Source: Dactylonectria macrodidyma (taxonomy: Eukaryota > Ascomycota > Sordariomycetes > Hypocreales > Nectriaceae). From it: 64,000 nt of DNA. Under the pieces are notes generated by a model. The model was not told where the DNA came from. It made no database searches and saw nothing but the letters and a program-made list of their open reading frames with translations. The translations under genes and the position numbers were made by a program. How positions within the stretch are numbered: the first letter of the stretch is position 1; each line of letters opens with the position of its first letter. Positions 58,417 to 64,000 of the stretch are shown one piece after another. Location of the stretch: positions 1,736,001-1,800,000 of the forward strand of contig JAGMUV010000007.1 in the NCBI GenBank assembly GCA_020744425.1, written 5' to 3'.

Positions 58417-61400
58417 CAACTACCATCGAAGTTCCACTACACCTCACTGCAAGCGCTGGTGATTGTGGATGTATGAGACGAACCAGGGTGAATTATATCG
58501 AGGGAATGCAGGACCCCCAGGCAATATGGAGGCAGATCCCCGCATCGGGAGTCGGTCGGGTGCTATCTATAGCAAAGGCGAACCCCAACACGAACAGGGT
58601 CTTACCAAGAGCAGATGCCGCTGATGGAAGGGAATCCCAGAATAGCATGACTGGTTTGGAACCGACGCACACAGTCAAGCAGAGAAGGCAACCGACATGG
58701 GCCAGCATCTGGTGGCCGTTTGAAACAACGTTTGCAGCATTGGCGCTCCAGACGTGCACATGTTTGGCAGCGAACGCGCCTCGAGGCCGAGATGGATGGG
58801 TGGGATGGAAGATTCCGAAACATCAGCGCCTGGGGGGATTTCGGGGCATTTTGGTGATAGGAAGCGCCTACGCCGGTGATAATGCAAACATCGAGGGCGC
58901 TTCAAGACTTAAAGGGGTTCCAGTCGGAGAGACAGGGATATCTCATGACGAAGCAGGTGGGAACAGTGCACAGTAACGGGAGAGAGTATTAGACGCTGCG
59001 AACACTTGCGGTTGGAGCAAGACCTGTCGTCCTATTAAAGAACCTGCAGCTCATCGGCGGCTGCAGTGAGGCTATGGCTTAATATAGCATTTAGTTCCTA
59101 AAAATACCAACCGCATGCGCGTGGAAAACCAACTCCCAGATGCCTGGATCGGGAAGAAACACACCCTGCCCACGCCCGTGGGAAGGCTCCAAGTGCCGCG
59201 ATTCCCCGTCCGCCGTGTTGGGCCCGGACGGCCCGTGGGGTGGGAGGGAAGCCATACCGGCGTCTCGGGAAACCAACGGGCGTCGACGCCAATCGGCTTT
59301 GACGAGGCCATCTCCAGATGACGCCGGACCCCTGGAAACTCCAACGCCTGTTACCAACTGCCTCTTGGCGCCCCAAAACCCGGGGACTGTGAAGGAGGGG
59401 GCGTGTACGTTGGGGAGGCTTGCAGGAAGGCGAGGTCACTGGGCGTCAAGACATCAATGAAGGTTCGGCGAGAGACGGATTTGGTTCATGGTGATAGGAC
59501 GTCGTCCTGAGCAGACGGCGGCAAGACGACTGGTGTCGTTTGCAGGAGACGAAGTTGCGTTCAAGGGGGGTAGCTAGGGCGTCAAGCTGCATACTCAACC
59601 GCCGAGACCCATCGTCGAGGCAATCTCCGTGGTGTAGTTCGTCCGCGCCCTGCGGCTTGTCGAGGGGATGACGTCCTTACCTCCGGAACCCAGTCTCTCG
59701 CACAGAGCCGCCATCACTTTCATGGAGGCTGCGCCATCAACAGGTGATAAAAATAGCGCTTTACAATGCACCGTACCTGCGGCAGAGAGGATGGGGGAGG
59801 GGCGTTCTAGAAATTGGGGATGGAAACGGACTGTAGGGGTGGCAGACGGTGTAAGGCAGGGCGCTTAGCTGGCGGCTACAGGAGACACATATTTATACTA
59901 TTGGGCGGTTAGCGGTGACGAGACTTGCATTTCAGGGGTAAAATGAAATTTATTTTTAGGAATGACGGAGGCAGAAATAGAAGATGATAGATCAGTCAGG
60001 ATCGCGGCGGTAAAGGTGTTAGATCGTAACGCATCTTGGTAAGATATCGCGTAGATGTTGGCTTGGTTTGGTGTTGAGGCTCTCAATGTGACGTCGAAGG
60101 GGGGGACGTGCCAGGGCGGCGCTGTGATTGGCTGGCTGTGCCGAGTGGTTTGGTTTCATGACATCCATGGAGGCGGGCCAGCCAGTGGCGGAGAGGAGTG
60201 AAACGCAGATTCAGGACATGATTTGTTGCATTCTTGTTGTTAGGTATATGGACTGTGTAAACTGTAAAAATGAAAACGTTATGTTTGGGCTGACATCGCT
60301 CTTGCTAGAGTCTACTCGTAGTACGGAACTGCTGCACCTCACTCATCTTCTGCAGTCATGGCCAAAGCGTCAAAGCATCAATCTGCACGTGCCAGAAAGG
60401 GAAAAAGCCGGCATTGAGAAAATCCCAGCTATGGCTTGCAACCTCGGTACGAAGCGCATTCCCTAGTCGATGTTGCGACGGGACGGCTCGGTGAACAGCG
60501 GGCCTCGCTGCCGGAACCGGGCTTGCTGGGGAGGGGCCCTATATGCCCACTTGGTTGTCTGGTCTCGACTGTGCTATCTTTTCGCTCTTCGACGATTAAC
60601 TCCTCGCGTTTCGCTGTTCGCAAAATTTCTCTCCCGGGTCTCGGGAGGGGCGGACAGGGTCCCAGGGGTCTGCGAGAGGGATGCCTGTTGAGCTTAACCA
60701 ACCGGCATATTACCAGCAATGCTTGTGCGTTGACGCCACGTGAGATGAGCAAAAGAATTAAACCCGCAGAAGGACGGGTGGAAGCGCAGTTTAGATGAAG
60801 CGGAAGAAGGAATCGGCGGCGGGTCGAGAGTTGAGAGAGGGCTGACAGATGACGAATGACGCTCATGGGACGCAATCGATCTGGTCGAGCTCAGCACTTC
60901 AAGTCCAACAAGTCGAGTCCGATGACCGGGGATCACCAACCCATGGAAATGGCACCAAAATCAACCAGCCAACCAACCAACCATTCCATCTGTCGGCTTC
61001 CCAACATGGTTGTGTCACACAAGGCCGCTTCCTTCCACACTCGCGCGCTCTCCGCCTCATCTCATCCAAGGCCATCCACGCGCTTCGCGTTGGTTATCGT
61101 CGCGGTGCATGCATTGGTTTCTGGCCAGACCATGCGCTACACGCACCTCGACTGGTGGCAAGCTGAGCCTCCTCGCACGGGATCGAGGCCTGCCTGCACG
61201 GAGCCTCTCAATCGCATTGTCGGGCGCCAACAACGCCCGTTTCCGACACACTGGGCAAGCGACCGGCGGCGGCGGCACTCCCGGCTGGCCGCTGTGTTGG
61301 TCGCCTGCCCACACCCTCTAACCCCCGTCACTTGGCGCTGGGGTTCGAGGGAAACAAGACGCCACGGCAGAGACCCATGGATGTCCCATGGAGCCATCGA

Positions 61401-64000
61401 AGCGCCTCGGGCAGGTGGAGTACAAGGTGTGGCTGCAGCCAACCGCGTCGTCCAGGTCCTTCGCTCTTCTTCCTCAATACCTTCCTTTCAAGTTCTCATC
61501 TCGCCGTCCGCCGCATAGGGCAGAGCTGACGGCGAGAGGGACAAATGGTACATGCAAAGTAGCCGCCAGGTACGGGGGGCACATGTAGATCATGGAGACC
61601 CGAGGGCACCTACTGGGGCGTCGTATAACCCGGAACGCCGGCAATCAGGAGAATTGCCATCATTTGGTACCAACCGACTAGGTCCAGTCGGCTTAGCTGG
61701 CCCATTGCGAGACGCAGGCGACCAACTTGGCGCAAACGCTGATGCCGCTGGTGGGGAGCAACTTGCGAATTGGCCGTCACCGGATGGGGTTATATGCATT
61801 GGCCCATCCCATGGATATGATCCTTCTGGACCCAGTGCACCACTGTCTATGCACGGCCTGGACTCTACTGTCCCTCCGCCTTCGTTTTTTGGTGGACCAG
61901 TGATCAACCAGCCTAGCAAAGCCCTGGGCGACGTCAGGCCTCGTGGAACAGGGAGCCGACAGCCAGCACCCAAAGCCAACTGCCGCCCGTGAGACAGTGG
62001 GTGGAGTGAAAGAAGTGCAGTTCCCTTGACCGAGAGGGATGTCACGCATGAGACTGAGACCCTGGTTGCTAGCCCCCTCCGCGAGGCACCGGCGTTAAGC
62101 AGGGCTATCGGGCGACAACGTCAATGGGTCGCTTACTTTGTTCCAGCTGGGCTTCTGGACTTGGCGCCGGCTTTCCTCTCTTCTGGGGCGCCTCGAAGGA
62201 GCTGGTAATTTCAACGACCCTCATTCTCGTCAGCAACAGTTCCCTAAACCTGATCCTCATCATCTGTCAGTTTACTCTGTAGAGAAGCTTGAAACACAAC
62301 TCGTGGTCATGTTGCACTCTGTACAGCGGCTGGTCCATGTTGGCCCATGTTATTTGACGAAGCGTTTTCTTGGGCTCGGTGTGAGAATGGCCAACTTCAT
62401 CATGGCTCCGACCAGTGTCAGTTCATCATCGTCTGGAAGTCAGTCCACCTTGTTGCAGAGATGGGAGGAGAGCCGCCCCCTGGTCAGACTACCGTGTCAT
62501 CCGTCATCGCGGCTTTACTGCGTAACTCTCCGTTTCGAAGACTGTTCCTTGCCGTCAAATCCACCAAGAAGAGTGCCTCACTCATCCCCGTCAGCAAGGA
62601 ATCCTCGCTGATGGGTCGGCTGGGAACGTAAATAGTCGCCCCGCGCGGATCCGTCACCCGTGCACCGCGGCGGTGCTAACAAGACCACCATGATTTAGAG
62701 CATCGCTCTTTTGAGCGGGAAGCATCGGTAGTATCTGCAGCGGCTGCAGCAGCAGCGGTGTGCTATAAGAGCCATCGCATGCGACGAGGTAAGTCCTTTA
62801 AAGGACTTACCTGTGGCCGTTGTGATGCCGCTAAACAACTCGTCACGCACGACCTGGAGCTGGCTGTGACGGTTTTGCATCGCGACTGGGTACGCCCCTC
62901 ATCAATGAACAACCAATCACTGCCGAGGAACCGCTTAGCTCCATCACAGGTCGACTAGGGTGCTACCCCAAGAAGAAAAAGGTACGGCGGTAAACGGTCC
63001 TCACTGGGGGGCACTAATGATTTCTGTCGGGTCATCAGCTGGCGACAAGCGCTCCTACACCTTGGACAGCACTAGGCTGCGTGTACCTGATCCGTGGATG
63101 TGACAGGTTGCTACTGGCGCACACTCGTGTGGATGTGGCGGGTTGTCCAGAACGAGCCTTCTTCAACATCCCACCATGGCTAGAACCGTCAAAGGCACTG
63201 AAGAACGATCCGTTTGGTTCGATGTGACTGTGATGTTCCGTCATGTTGATACGTTTGGTAGAAATCCGAGGCCAACGTGAGCACCTGCGTTAGAGGGAGA
63301 GGAAAGCCGGTTCTAAATTTGTTAGTGTCGTATTGTCGGTGGAGGTTTGCTTGCTTGGGTGTCTCCGGCCGAGGATCACGACGGCAGCCGGTCGCTCTCT
63401 TGTTTCATTCATGCCGGTCTACATCATGGAGGGAAACCTAAGTGTCGCCTTCGATCCACGTTGCCCTGATCGGGGACACCTTGGCCAGAAGTGTTGCTCG
63501 TGTCAGAGCACGGTACGTAGCAGCATCATGCGCTCGCGCAAAAATACGCTTCGCTGTAGGGTGTGAGCAAGGTAACATGGATAAGGTTAGGAAGGCGTGG
63601 CAGACGGCGATGGTCTCGATTGACCCCCTGACTTCGGCCTCAACTCCCACCTTCAAGACTTCCAGCTACAGGAGCGGCGATGCGCAAAACAGCCTGGGCC
63701 ACCGCGCCAGGCCGAGTCACTGCGCCGGGGACAATCCAGGATGATGACATGCTAAATTGGGCGGCTTCCAGGATTTCAAGCAAGTTGCGCGTCACCGCAC
63801 CTAGCCTAACAGGAAGGGCGCCGTCTAGTCGGCGGTCAGTCGTGGACGCACCAGTCTCAAGGACACCGTGGGCCGTGAGTACCTCGGCCCCCAGTTAGTG
63901 ACAAGTCTTCAGACTCCTCCCAGCACAGCCGCGGACGGCGGCCGGCGATACGAGACAACGGTCCTAGCGTGCTAGACGCGGCGTTAATGGGCATTGACTG
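58417..64000. other. Intergenic region to the window end, no gene seen
   Basis: About 5.6 kb without a supportable gene. Frames such as 60856-61518 are long only by chance in GC-rich sequence, with many overlapping frames on both strands and no domain. A perfect 26-bp palindrome lies at 62787-62812. A gene beginning beyond the right edge cannot be excluded. Confidence 0.45.
62787..62812. repeat. Perfect 26-bp palindrome
   Basis: AGGTAAGTCCTTT (13 bases) is followed directly by its exact reverse complement. There is no spacer. It could form a cruciform, be a protein-binding site or be a tiny relic; it does not belong to any gene seen here. Confidence 0.7.

Noticed and set aside
60856..61518. 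220-residue plus-strand frame
   Set aside because: GC-rich chance frame overlapped by other long frames on both strands; no motif or coding-like composition.
1..64000. CRISPR arrays and prokaryotic operons
   Set aside because: Genes have fungal introns and domains; no regularly spaced repeats of the right size were seen.

Overview
The window comes from a filamentous ascomycete, most likely a Sordariomycete and possibly Hypocreales. Genes are split by short introns of about 45-150 bp with GT...AG ends and CTRAC-like branch sites. The proteins are typical fungal ones: a Zn2Cys6 regulator, an Inn1-type C2 protein, Utp15, a Yck-type casein kinase I, a p24 cargo receptor and Swc4. Several gene relics carry in-frame stops that can be explained as CAA/CAG to TAA/TAG or CGA to TGA, the signature of repeat-induced point mutation (RIP). 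The order placement is inference.

Layout. 1-13.9 kb has no gene I can support; its last part is the pyrimidine-rich leader of a large six-exon Zn2Cys6 transcription factor (13946-17749). 19.9-21.9 kb carries a small unrecognised gene fragment and a C2H2 zinc-finger gene with a one-base frameshift in its last finger, both on the minus strand. 22.1-24.96 kb is a rearranged patch: an F-box relic with RIP-type stops, the C-terminal half of an aldo/keto reductase behind a copy of the nitronate monooxygenase promoter, and the intact nitronate monooxygenase gene. 25-28.2 kb holds a 240-bp inverted-repeat element, an orphan ORF and a weak relic. 28.7-40.7 kb is a run of conserved housekeeping genes: peroxisomal SCP2 protein, LETM1-like mitochondrial protein, free methionine-R-sulfoxide reductase, Inn1/Fic1-type cytokinesis protein and Utp15. 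41.4-47.3 kb is a second relic zone: a DDX60-like fragment, a divergent pair (SNF2 helicase plus an unknown partner) riddled with RIP-type stops, and the N-terminal half of an aldo/keto reductase. A TA-flanked MITE lies at 48.0 kb. 52.7-58.4 kb carries casein kinase I and a head-to-head pair, p24 and Swc4. 58.4-64 kb shows no supportable gene.

The most interesting points are three. The two aldo/keto reductase halves at 22.9 and 46.6 kb are complementary, on opposite strands, and would rejoin N to C if the roughly 23.7-kb segment between them were inverted. The C-terminal half has acquired a 123-bp copy of the neighbouring gene's promoter and first three codons. The SNF2/partner pair looks like a repeated two-gene module killed by RIP. 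All identifications are from reading motifs by eye; no database search was possible.
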